NCBI RefSeq assembly: GCF_934230905.1
Contig: NZ_CAKQFJ010000048.1
Span: 1 to 6,985 of the forward strand
Origin: an uncultured Veillonella sp.
GTDB lineage: Bacteria; Bacillota; Negativicutes; Veillonellales; Veillonellaceae
Direction: 5' to 3'
Length of the DNA stretch: 6,985 nt
In this document: in pieces, positions 1-5,875 of the stretch
Layout: each line of letters starts with the position of its first letter
Position numbering within the stretch: position 1 is the stretch's first letter
The notes under the pieces: model-generated
What the model was told of the DNA's origin: nothing
The model's database searches: none
Seen by the model: the letters and a program-made list of their open reading frames with translations, nothing else
Made by a program: the position numbers and the translations under genes

Positions 1-467
1 ATAATAGGCATTGTATGCATTATGCCAATCCCCATTACTAGAGGAACGATAATTGCATATATCATTTGAGGAATATAATTCGAAACATAAGCATCAACTT
101 GTTCTAACCCATCAGTAATAAGATGTATCGTATCACCTTGCGATTCTTTTTGTTGTATACCTAGTTTAAATAAATGTGTAAGTGCTTCTTTACGCAAAAT
201 AGATTTAACAGAATCTCCTAAACTAGACGATAAATATTCCTGTAAGTAAGAAAAAGCTAAACGGAATAAAATGAATACCGCTAAGTATATGATAGTATTG
301 CTTTCATCTATCAAAGTGTGATCAAGAAAAATCAAATTATTAATTAATATAGCAAAAAACCAAGCTTGTCCTACTATAGAGAAACTTTGTAAGATACTAG
401 AAATAATAAGTGCCAATACTACACCTTTTTTATTTTTAATGACTCGAAGGGCCGTTTTCTGTATCAT
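1..467 (-). CDS. cydD: CydD, ABC transporter subunit for cytochrome bd assembly (partial, N-terminal part)
   Basis: Translation of the minus strand from the ATG at 467 stays open to the window edge and gives 155 residues; the C-terminal membrane helices and the ATPase domain lie outside. The ATG has an AGGGG Shine-Dalgarno sequence just upstream. The visible part is the start of an ABC exporter membrane domain: hydrophobic segments at about residues 16-48 and 58-76, then a cytoplasmic stretch containing DGLEQVDAYVSNYIPQM (residues 119-135). That stretch matches the CydD-type pattern of an EQ-D-Y-Y-PQ core followed by a new helix. In E. coli, CydDC is a heterodimeric inner-membrane ABC transporter needed to assemble cytochrome bd; glutathione/cysteine export and a heme-related role have both been proposed. 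Its position directly after cydAB on the same strand supports the call. cydC would be expected next, outside the window. A generic ABC exporter is the alternative, but context and motif favour CydD. Confidence 0.87.
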   Translation of the reverse strand, partial: MIQKTALRVIKNKKGVVLALIISSILQSFSIVGQAWFFAILINNLIFLDHTLIDESNTIIYLAVFILFRLAFSYLQEYLSSSLGDSVKSILRKEALTHLFKLGIQQKESQGDTIHLITDGLEQVDAYVSNYIPQMIYAIIVPLVMGIGIMHTMPI

Positions 468-518
468 ATTTATCCCCTTTTAAATCTAATTTTATCAATA
501 TTACACTAATCTTACCAT

Positions 519-550
519 AAAAATGAGGCGTGCCGCTATAGCACGCCTCA
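519..550 (-). terminator. Rho-independent terminator between cydB and cydD
   Basis: A perfect 10-bp GC-rich stem, TGAGGCGTGC (524-533) paired with GCACGCCTCA (541-550), encloses a 7-base loop. On the minus strand it is followed by five T residues (519-523), the layout of an intrinsic terminator. It sits 43 bases past the cydB stop and about 50 bases before cydD. It should end or reduce transcription leaving cydAB, so cydD needs either read-through or its own promoter. The short T-tract makes partial termination plausible. A weaker 7-bp inverted repeat, ACTTTCA (564-570) with TGAAAGT (578-584), lies between it and the cydB stop. Confidence 0.85.
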
Positions 551-593
551 CAAAAGAGTTCAGACTTTCAAAATTTATGAAAGTAATCTTATA

Positions 594-1613
594 TTAATAA
601 TGTAAATCTTTTTCTGTCACACGATGACGGAAATTCCAATATACCCAAATTTGATATGCTAATACGATTGGTACAAATACCAATGCAACAGCAGTCATCA
701 AAGCTAACGTATATTCAGAAGAAGATGCATTTGTAATGGTCAAGCTCCACGCTGGGTTCAAAGAAGATACCATAATACGAGGGAATAGACCTGCAAAATA
801 TGTAGCTGTAATCAAAATAATGGAAAGAGAGCTAAATACAAAACCCCATTTTGTATTGCGCGTACGTGTTGCAGCCCAGGAAATAAGGAAGCAAACAACA
901 GCTAGTGCACAGAAAATAGTAGCTAAGATAGAACTGTATAAATCAGTGCATACATAGGATGCGATAATCAATATAATCACACCGATTGCAGTAGGTACGC
1001 CGGTAACAAGGGATGCTGCACGTGCACGTTCAGAGATAGGACCTGCTGTTTTAATAGATGTAAACAAACCACCATGGTATGTAAATACTAAAACGAAAGC
1101 AATACCACATAATACAGTGTAAGGGCTAAGCAAATCCCAGAATGTACCAACATATGTCATCGTTTCATCAATAGGTGTACCTTGGATTAAGTTACCTACT
1201 GTTACGCCCCACAATAATGCAGGTACGATAGAACCGATGAAAATGCAGTAGTCAAATACTTTACGCCATGTGCGATTAGCACTTTTAGAACGGAATTCAA
1301 AAGCAACGCCACGCATGATAAGTACAGCAAGCATTAAGAACAATGCCATGTAGAAGCCACTAAACAATGTAGCATATACATGTGGGAAGGATGCGAATAA
1401 CGCACCACCAGCAGTAATCATCCATACTTCATTACCATCCCAAATAGGACCTAACGCATTGATCATTTGACGACGTTCAACATCAGTTTTACCAATGACT
1501 GGTAAAAGAATACCTGTGCCATAGTCAAAGCCTTCTAGGAAGAAGAAACCAGCGAACAATACACAAAGCAAGATGAACCAGATCACATTAAGGTTATTCA
1601 TAATTAGTTCCAT
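594..1613 (-). CDS. cydB: Cytochrome bd quinol oxidase subunit II (CydB)
   Basis: This 339-residue integral membrane protein is the second core subunit of cytochrome bd, the terminal oxidase that passes electrons from quinol to oxygen with high affinity and does not pump protons. Family signatures near the N-terminus are GFDYGTG (about residues 28-34) and IWDGNEVWMITAGGALFASFP (about 57-77), followed by a GFYMA helix start. The rest is a series of hydrophobic helices ending in the YQIWVYWNFRHRV region typical of CydB C-termini. Length is normal for the family. The ATG at 1613 is chosen because GAGGAGG lies 7 bases upstream, inside the end of cydA; a second Met at residue 5 has no such site. 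The first 10 bases overlap the last codons of cydA, so the two subunits are probably translationally coupled. No CydX-like small frame follows. A terminator hairpin lies just downstream. Confidence 0.97.
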   Translation of the reverse strand: MELIMNNLNVIWFILLCVLFAGFFFLEGFDYGTGILLPVIGKTDVERRQMINALGPIWDGNEVWMITAGGALFASFPHVYATLFSGFYMALFLMLAVLIMRGVAFEFRSKSANRTWRKVFDYCIFIGSIVPALLWGVTVGNLIQGTPIDETMTYVGTFWDLLSPYTVLCGIAFVLVFTYHGGLFTSIKTAGPISERARAASLVTGVPTAIGVIILIIASYVCTDLYSSILATIFCALAVVCFLISWAATRTRNTKWGFVFSSLSIILITATYFAGLFPRIMVSSLNPAWSLTITNASSSEYTLALMTAVALVFVPIVLAYQIWVYWNFRHRVTEKDLHY

Positions 1614-2992
1614 AATCTTGCCTCCTCTTTTTCTTCTACATGGTAAATTGTTTGTCCATCAGGACCTTTTTTGATGTGCTCTACAGCTAAATACAATGCG
1701 GCAATAGCAGCCAAGATGTAAATAACTGTAAAACCAATGATAGTAGTCATAATTTCAGGAGCTGTAACGGATTTAGAAGCACCATTAGCAGTCAATTGAA
1801 GGCCATATACAAGCCATGGTTGACGACCTGCTTCTGCAACAAACCAACCAGTGGATTGAGCAATGTAAGGTAATGGTAACATCCAGAAAATAATTTTCAA
1901 GAATGTTTTATTCTCTACGAGTTTACCTTTAGCATTCAATACCAAGCCGATGAAAGCAACTAACAACATAATGGAGCCAGCAGCTACCATGATGCGGAAT
2001 GTCCAGAAAATAGCAGGTACATCTGGAATATAATTACCAGGGCCATATTGAGCTTCAGATTTAGCTTGTAAATCTTTAATACCTTCTACTTTACCAGATG
2101 TAAAAGAGTTTTGTGTTAAGAAGGATAAACCACCTGGGATTTCAATAGCACCTGTATTTTGTTGTGCTTTTGTATCAATATTAGCAACTAAAGAGAATGG
2201 AGCTGGATCTTGAGTTTCCCAAAGAGCTTCCATAGCTGCCATTTTCATAGGCTGTTCTTTAGTAATATATTGGCCTTGATGATGACCTGCAAGAGCACCT
2301 AATGTACCAGCAATTAAAGTAATTACCATACCCCATTTTACAGAGGTTTTATAGAAATCAACATTGCTCTTACGAATCAAATGCCATGCGCTAATAGCCA
2401 TAATAATGACACCTGCTGTCATAGAACCATTTAAGACAATATGAGCAAATTGACCAGGTACATAACCATTGGATACGATAGTCGCAAAATTTTCCATTTC
2501 TGCACGGCCATTACGAATTACATAGCCTACAGGATGTTGCATAAAAGAGTTTGCTACAATAATCCAGAATGCGGATAAATTGGTGCCTAATGCAACTAAT
2601 GTTGCCACAGTAGCATGCGCTTTATTAGATAAGCGACCCCAACCAAAGATCCAAACGCCCATAAATGTAGATTCCAAGAAAAATGCCATTAATGCTTCAA
2701 GGGCAAGTGGGGCACCAAAAATATCACCCATAAAACGAGAATATTCAGCCCAGTTCATACCGAAATGGAACTCTTGAACGATACCTGTTACAACACCCAT
2801 AGCAAAGTTAATTAAGAATAATTTACCCCAAAATTTTGCCATTTTTTGGTAAACTTCTTTACCGGTGCTTACAAAGGTCCATTCTAGAATAGCTACAATA
2901 ACCGTCATTCCCAATGTGAACGGTACAAATAGCCAGTGATAGATAGATGTTAGCGCGAACTGTAAGCGTGCTAAATCTAGTGCTTCAAACAT
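1604..2992 (-). CDS. cydA: Cytochrome bd quinol oxidase subunit I (CydA), short Q-loop type
   Basis: This 462-residue membrane protein is the heme-carrying and quinol-oxidising subunit of cytochrome bd. Residues corresponding to known E. coli ligands are visible: His19 (YHW, high-spin heme), Glu99 and Glu107 (LALEALMAFFLEST), and His184 and Met335 (QFAHIV and FRIMV, heme b558). The quinol-binding loop holds Lys250 and Glu255 (QPMKMAAMEALWETQ), and GRQPW is at residues 389-393. The protein is about 60 residues shorter than E. coli CydA, and the stretch between the Q-loop lysine and the FRIMV helix is compact, which marks the short Q-loop class common in Firmicutes. The ATG at 2992 has AAGGAGG 7 bases upstream. 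It begins 57 bases after the Rrf2 regulator with no terminator between them, and its end overlaps cydB by 10 bases, so rrf2-cydA-cydB is probably one transcript. Confidence 0.97.
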   Translation of the reverse strand: MFEALDLARLQFALTSIYHWLFVPFTLGMTVIVAILEWTFVSTGKEVYQKMAKFWGKLFLINFAMGVVTGIVQEFHFGMNWAEYSRFMGDIFGAPLALEALMAFFLESTFMGVWIFGWGRLSNKAHATVATLVALGTNLSAFWIIVANSFMQHPVGYVIRNGRAEMENFATIVSNGYVPGQFAHIVLNGSMTAGVIIMAISAWHLIRKSNVDFYKTSVKWGMVITLIAGTLGALAGHHQGQYITKEQPMKMAAMEALWETQDPAPFSLVANIDTKAQQNTGAIEIPGGLSFLTQNSFTSGKVEGIKDLQAKSEAQYGPGNYIPDVPAIFWTFRIMVAAGSIMLLVAFIGLVLNAKGKLVENKTFLKIIFWMLPLPYIAQSTGWFVAEAGRQPWLVYGLQLTANGASKSVTAPEIMTTIIGFTVIYILAAIAALYLAVEHIKKGPDGQTIYHVEEKEEARLWN

Positions 2993-3049
2993 GTCTTTTC
3001 CTCCTTAGAATTGACTCAAAAATACACACTTGATGAATGTCTTACATCG

Positions 3050-3502
3050 TTACGCATGAGATACACAAGGATCCATGGTCTCTAAAATCTCTTTTTCGCG
3101 TGCAGCTAACTTATCGAAAGTCACACTTTCCATCTGTCTTACAAGTTCAGCTTGTACAACAGACATTGCTTCATTAACTGCGCATTGGCCCATACATGCT
3201 TTTGAGCAAGAACCGACATCATACAAACAACGCTGTAAATACGTATCCCCCTCAACGGCTCTGATCACATCGAGCATGGAAATCTCTTTAGGCTCACGAT
3301 TTAATGCAAATCCACCATCCACCCCGCGGAATGATTTCATGATTCCTGCGGCAATAAGGCTGCGCATTATTTTAAGCAAAAAACGCTCTGGAATCATTTC
3401 TTGCTCAGCCAATACACCGCCTGTTACCTTCTGACCAGATGGTAACATAGCCATGTGCAAAATCATGCGAAACGCATAGTCCGTGGCTTGATTTAATTTC
3501 AT
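3050..3502 (-). CDS. Rrf2-family transcriptional regulator, putative iron-sulfur sensor
   Basis: This is a 150-residue DNA-binding regulator. The N-terminal winged helix-turn-helix shows the family pattern: KLNQATDYAFRMILHMA at the start, an LAEQEMIPERFLLKIMRSL recognition region (about residues 31-49), and a wing with FRGVDGGFAL (about 58-67). A cysteine cluster follows at Cys92, Cys99, Cys103 and Cys107. It sits where IscR and NsrR carry their three Fe-S cysteine ligands, but with four cysteines and different spacing. A final cysteine lies near the C-terminus. The ATG at 3502 is preferred because AAGGAG (3508-3513) lies 5 bases upstream; a GTG at 3508 would overlap that site. Family members sense Fe-S status, NO, redox state or cysteine. 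Position directly before cydAB suggests it controls the bd oxidase and, through the palindrome over its promoter, itself. Ligand and target are inferred. Confidence 0.9.
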   Translation of the reverse strand: MKLNQATDYAFRMILHMAMLPSGQKVTGGVLAEQEMIPERFLLKIMRSLIAAGIMKSFRGVDGGFALNREPKEISMLDVIRAVEGDTYLQRCLYDVGSCSKACMGQCAVNEAMSVVQAELVRQMESVTFDKLAAREKEILETMDPCVSHA

Positions 3503-3507
3503 AAGCA

Positions 3508-3513
3508 CTCCTT
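3508..3513 (-). promoter_or_regulatory. Ribosome binding site that fixes the Rrf2 start
   Basis: On the minus strand AAGGAG is followed by TGCTT and then ATG at 3502, an ideal 5-base spacing. The in-frame GTG at 3508 uses the last G of this same motif and so cannot be served by it. This moves the start two codons inward from the longest open frame. Confidence 0.8.
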
Positions 3514-3546
3514 TTCCAATAACAACGTCTACGTATTACTATATTT

Positions 3547-3575
3547 AGTATAAACGATATAAAACAATACTGCAA
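3547..3575 (-). promoter_or_regulatory. Probable promoter of the rrf2-cydAB operon
   Basis: On the minus strand a TATACT -10 element (3547-3552, five of six consensus bases) lies exactly 17 bases from TTGCAG (3570-3575), a weak -35 that keeps only the TTG. Transcription would start near 3540, giving a leader of about 40 bases before the Rrf2 ATG. The -35 lies in the centre of an inverted repeat. A weak -35 covered by a palindrome is typical of a regulated promoter. Confidence 0.55.
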
Positions 3576-3587
3576 TGGTATTGTTTT
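3561..3587. promoter_or_regulatory. Perfect inverted repeat, candidate Rrf2 operator
   Basis: AAAACAATAC (3561-3570) and GTATTGTTTT (3578-3587) are exact reverse complements separated by 7 bases. The inner ATAC/GTAT arms resemble the dyad ends seen in several Rrf2-family binding sites. The spacer and one arm base form the proposed -35 of the regulator's own promoter, so bound protein would block RNA polymerase. The site is AT-rich and could also fold as a weak hairpin, but a stronger terminator for the preceding pit gene lies earlier on that transcript. Assignment to this regulator is inferred from position. Confidence 0.5.
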
Positions 3588-3610
3588 TGTTATACTGTAA
3601 TTTTTATCAC

Positions 3611-3646
3611 AAAAAAGACTATTAGTTAAATACTAATAGTCTTTTT
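3611..3646 (-). terminator. Terminator of the DUF47-pit operon
   Basis: AAAAAGACTATTAGT (3612-3626) and ACTAATAGTCTTTTT (3632-3646) pair perfectly around a 5-base loop. The core is a 10-bp GACTATTAGT stem flanked by A and T tracts, giving six T residues on the minus strand. It lies 28 bases past the pit stop codon and should separate phosphate-uptake transcription from the rrf2-cyd operon. The symmetrical A/T flanks mean it could work in both directions, although no plus-strand gene is present to use it. Confidence 0.9.
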
Positions 3647-3673
3647 CATTTATAATATATAATTCTAAAAAAG

Positions 3674-4672
3674 TTATCCAAATAGAAGATGTCCTACTTC
3701 ATAAGCAATAGCAGCTACTATACCAGATAACGGAATAGTCACAAACCAAGCCATAACCATGGAACGTGCTACGCCCCAATTTACTGCTTTAATACGCTTA
3801 GAAGCACCTACGCCTAGCAAGGAACCGCTTACAACATGAGTAGTACTTACAGGCAAATGTAAAAACGTGGCCGTAAAAATGGTAATCGCAGAATTTAAGT
3901 CCGCTGCAAAACCATTAATAGTCTCTAGTTTAAAGATTTTTGTTCCCATTGTGGAAATAATTTTCCAACCACCAACGGCTGTACCACAAGCCATTGCAGT
4001 GGCACAACATAATTTAACCCACAACGGAACGTCTAAGGTGTCAATATAGCCACCACTAAGTAAGGTCAATGTAATAATCCCCATCGCCTTTTGTGCATCA
4101 TTAGAACCATGAGAAAATGCCATCATAACAGCAGATACAATTTGCATAGATCTAAATCTATCATTTAAAACAATCGGAGAAAATCTACCAAAAATAAGCA
4201 ACAATACTTTCATCACAATATAGCCACCAATCATGGCAACAATTGGTGATAAAATAAGGGATAAAAAAATCTTTAAAATTCCTGACTCGTTTAAAGCATC
4301 AAAACCTACAGACCAACCTACAGCACCTATAATACCACCGATTAAAGCATGTGATGAAGAACTAGGAATTCCCCAGTACCAGGTCAATAAATTCCATACT
4401 ATAGCACCAATAAGGGCCGCAGAGATAATACCACTATCAATAAAAGATGGTGACATAACAATGTCGCCACCGATAGTCTTCGCAACCCCTGTACTAACCA
4501 TAGCACCTAAAAAATTAAGTACGGCAGTCATTATAATTGCTTTTTTAGGTGTAATTGCACGGGTAGATACAGATGTGGCAATAGCATTAGCGGTATCATG
4601 AAAACCGTTAATATAATCGAATGCTAAGGCTAAAAGTACAACTAGCCAAACTAAGTAATGTGACTCAAGCAT
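3674..4672 (-). CDS. PiT-family low-affinity inorganic phosphate permease
   Basis: This 332-residue polytopic membrane protein resembles the compact bacterial PiT carriers, which import inorganic phosphate, usually as a metal-phosphate complex, driven by an ion gradient. Both halves of the internal repeat show the PiT signature: NGFHDTANA (residues 22-30) with GIPSSSSHAL (101-110), and SHGSNDAQK (187-195) with LPVSTTHV (273-280). The large cytoplasmic loop of E. coli PitA is missing, which accounts for the shorter length. The ATG at 4672 lies inside the end of the DUF47 gene, with an 8-base overlap (ATGCTTGA) and no good Shine-Dalgarno at normal distance, so translation is probably coupled to the upstream gene. 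Pairing with a DUF47/PhoU-like partner is a recurring arrangement for PiT transporters. Substrate is inferred from the family; sulfate is a less likely alternative. Confidence 0.93.
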   Translation of the reverse strand: MLESHYLVWLVVLLALAFDYINGFHDTANAIATSVSTRAITPKKAIIMTAVLNFLGAMVSTGVAKTIGGDIVMSPSFIDSGIISAALIGAIVWNLLTWYWGIPSSSSHALIGGIIGAVGWSVGFDALNESGILKIFLSLILSPIVAMIGGYIVMKVLLLIFGRFSPIVLNDRFRSMQIVSAVMMAFSHGSNDAQKAMGIITLTLLSGGYIDTLDVPLWVKLCCATAMACGTAVGGWKIISTMGTKIFKLETINGFAADLNSAITIFTATFLHLPVSTTHVVSGSLLGVGASKRIKAVNWGVARSMVMAWFVTIPLSGIVAAIAYEVGHLLFG

Positions 4673-5294
4673 ACTTCAATACTACCCGGCGGAATGTACC
4701 AACCAAATCCTCACAACCATCGATTACATCCTCCATGGAGCTAAGAATTTCCTTCCATTTGATAATTTCAATTGGATTCGTACATTCTGTAAACAGCTTT
4801 GCCATTTCTTCATGGTAAATATTATCTGCTTCAGATTCAAGCTTTAATACTTGATGTACGCGACCTTCTACCTTTACATGATCCTTTTTTAGGCTTCCCA
4901 TATAACCTATAGATTTATTAATATGTTTAACACATTTTACGACAATCTCACTCATGCGAATCGCACCATCGCTTGGTTTACCAACATGATACATAACCAT
5001 CTTATCCATAATTTCTTTAATGTTATCAAGTGTAGTATCTAACTGATCAATTAATAACTGAATATCTTCACGATCCATTGGTGTAATAAATGTTTTACGC
5101 AAGCGATCAACTGTTTCGTTTACTAATTCGTCCGCAGCTTTTTCTTTTGTATCAATTTCCAAGAATGCTTCTTCTTTAGAAACTTCACCTTTAAAAACGC
5201 GTTCCATCATTTCCGCACTTTCATAGGTTAGTTCAGCATGATTTTCTAAAATACTAAAAAACTTTTCTTCTTTTCCTTTTAACTTAAAAGCCAT
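4665..5294 (-). CDS. DUF47 (PhoU-like) accessory protein of the phosphate permease
   Basis: This 209-residue soluble, helical protein belongs to the DUF47/TIGR00153 family, also called Pit accessory protein, which has a PhoU-like bundle fold. It is rich in charged residues with heptad-like hydrophobic spacing and has no signal peptide or membrane segment. Recognisable stretches are the KFFSILENHAELTYESAEM start (about residues 11-29), the TPMDREDIQLLIDQLDTTLDNI block near the middle, and a C-terminal EILSSMEDVIDGCEDLVGTFRRV region with the acidic residues PhoU-like proteins use for metal binding. It probably modulates the permease encoded just downstream; the biochemical mechanism is not established. 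The ATG at 5294 has AGGAGG 6 bases upstream. Its own extended -10 promoter lies in the 78-base gap before it, and its stop codon overlaps the pit start. Confidence 0.92.
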   Translation of the reverse strand: MAFKLKGKEEKFFSILENHAELTYESAEMMERVFKGEVSKEEAFLEIDTKEKAADELVNETVDRLRKTFITPMDREDIQLLIDQLDTTLDNIKEIMDKMVMYHVGKPSDGAIRMSEIVVKCVKHINKSIGYMGSLKKDHVKVEGRVHQVLKLESEADNIYHEEMAKLFTECTNPIEIIKWKEILSSMEDVIDGCEDLVGTFRRVVLKYA

Positions 5295-5309
5295 GGAGAT
5301 CCTCCTGAT

Positions 5310-5364
5310 ACAGTACTGTTAGCTTCTATAATTACACTATAATTATAGCATAGTAAAACAGTAC
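5310..5364. repeat. Palindrome and inverted repeats flanking the DUF47-pit promoter
   Basis: ACAGTACTGT (5310-5319) is a perfect 10-bp palindrome in the leader, just before the ribosome binding site. Its half GTACTGTT (5313-5320) reappears inverted as AACAGTAC (5357-5364), upstream of the -10. Between them CTATAATTATAG is a 12-bp palindrome covering the -10. Two like sites bracketing a promoter suggest operator sites for a dimeric regulator. No regulator is identified. Confidence 0.4.
5342..5350 (-). promoter_or_regulatory. Extended -10 promoter for the DUF47-pit operon
   Basis: The minus strand reads TGCTATAAT: a perfect TATAAT (5342-5347) preceded by the TGn extension (5348-5350). No recognisable -35 lies 17 bases upstream, which an extended -10 can tolerate. 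Transcription would begin around 5335, leaving a leader of about 40 bases. This makes the DUF47-pit pair a separate unit from the preceding moaB gene, although no convincing terminator lies between them, so some read-through is possible. Confidence 0.65.
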
Positions 5365-5372
5365 ATGCCTAT

Positions 5373-5867
5373 CTATTTATTGATTTCTCGCACTAAATGA
5401 GGCATTTCTGGAATAATTAATTTATTTAATCCAAGAGTAACAGCACCTACAGAACCAGGAATAGAAAAAATTAATGTATTTGAATTAACACCAGCTAAAG
5501 CGCGAGATGCAATAGCTTTAGTACCAATATCTTCAGTATAAGAAAGATATCTAAAAATTTCACCAAAACCAGGTATTGATTTTTCTATGATAGAATCTAC
5601 AGCTTCAATAGTTACATCACGCAAGGCAATTCCAGTTCCCCCAGTGGTAATGATAACATCTATGCTTTCATCATTACACCATGGAATCAGGGCATTGCGT
5701 ATTTCATTAAAATCATCAATAACAATTTTACGAGCTACTACATTATGATTGGCTTCTTCCAATAATTCTTGAACTTTATTTCCTCCCTTATCAGTTTCTT
5801 TAGTTCTCGTATCGGAAACTGTAAGTACGGCAATATTGAGAGGTCGTTGTAAAACTTCTTGAGACAT
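5373..5867 (-). CDS. MoaB/MogA-family molybdopterin-binding protein (molybdenum cofactor biosynthesis)
   Basis: This 164-residue protein is a single MoCF (molybdopterin-binding) domain. Motifs in order are LTVSDTR (residues 15-21), an Asp51-Asp52 pair, TTGGTG (74-79) followed by Arg83-Asp84-Val-Thr, PGFGEIFR (99-106), IGTKAIASRALAG (114-126), IPGS (136-139) and PEMPHLV (153-159). The Asp pair and Asp84 correspond to the two aspartates known to be essential in MogA (Asp49 and Asp82 of E. coli). MogA adenylates molybdopterin to prepare it for molybdenum insertion. Sequence style fits the Firmicutes MoaB branch, whose members either do that job or remain less defined. AGGAGG lies 4 bases before the ATG at 5867 and overlaps the stop codon of the upstream deacetylase, giving a tightly linked pair. 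No other cofactor genes are in the window. Choice between the moaB and mogA names cannot be made from sequence alone. Confidence 0.92.
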   Translation of the reverse strand: MSQEVLQRPLNIAVLTVSDTRTKETDKGGNKVQELLEEANHNVVARKIVIDDFNEIRNALIPWCNDESIDVIITTGGTGIALRDVTIEAVDSIIEKSIPGFGEIFRYLSYTEDIGTKAIASRALAGVNSNTLIFSIPGSVGAVTLGLNKLIIPEMPHLVREINK

Positions 5868-5875
5868 ATATCCTC

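Noticed and set aside
468..593. A CydX-like small subunit gene after cydB
   Set aside because: The minus strand between cydB and cydD holds only hairpins and a five-codon ATG frame without a ribosome binding site.
736..957. Open plus-strand frame inside cydB (73 codons)
   Set aside because: It lies antisense within a clear cydB gene, has no family resemblance, and looks like a codon shadow. The same holds for the plus-strand frames at 2580-2777, 3075-3434, 3867-4049, 4233-4601 and 4621-4818.
3503..3508. GTG at 3508 as the Rrf2 start
   Set aside because: It overlaps the Shine-Dalgarno AAGGAG, which is ideally spaced for the ATG at 3502. Rrf2 proteins also normally begin directly at the M-K-L/I stretch.
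3561..3587. The dyad as a second terminator for pit
   Set aside because: It is AT-rich, lies downstream of a much stronger terminator at 3611-3646 on the same transcript, and overlaps a well-spaced promoter, so an operator role is more likely.
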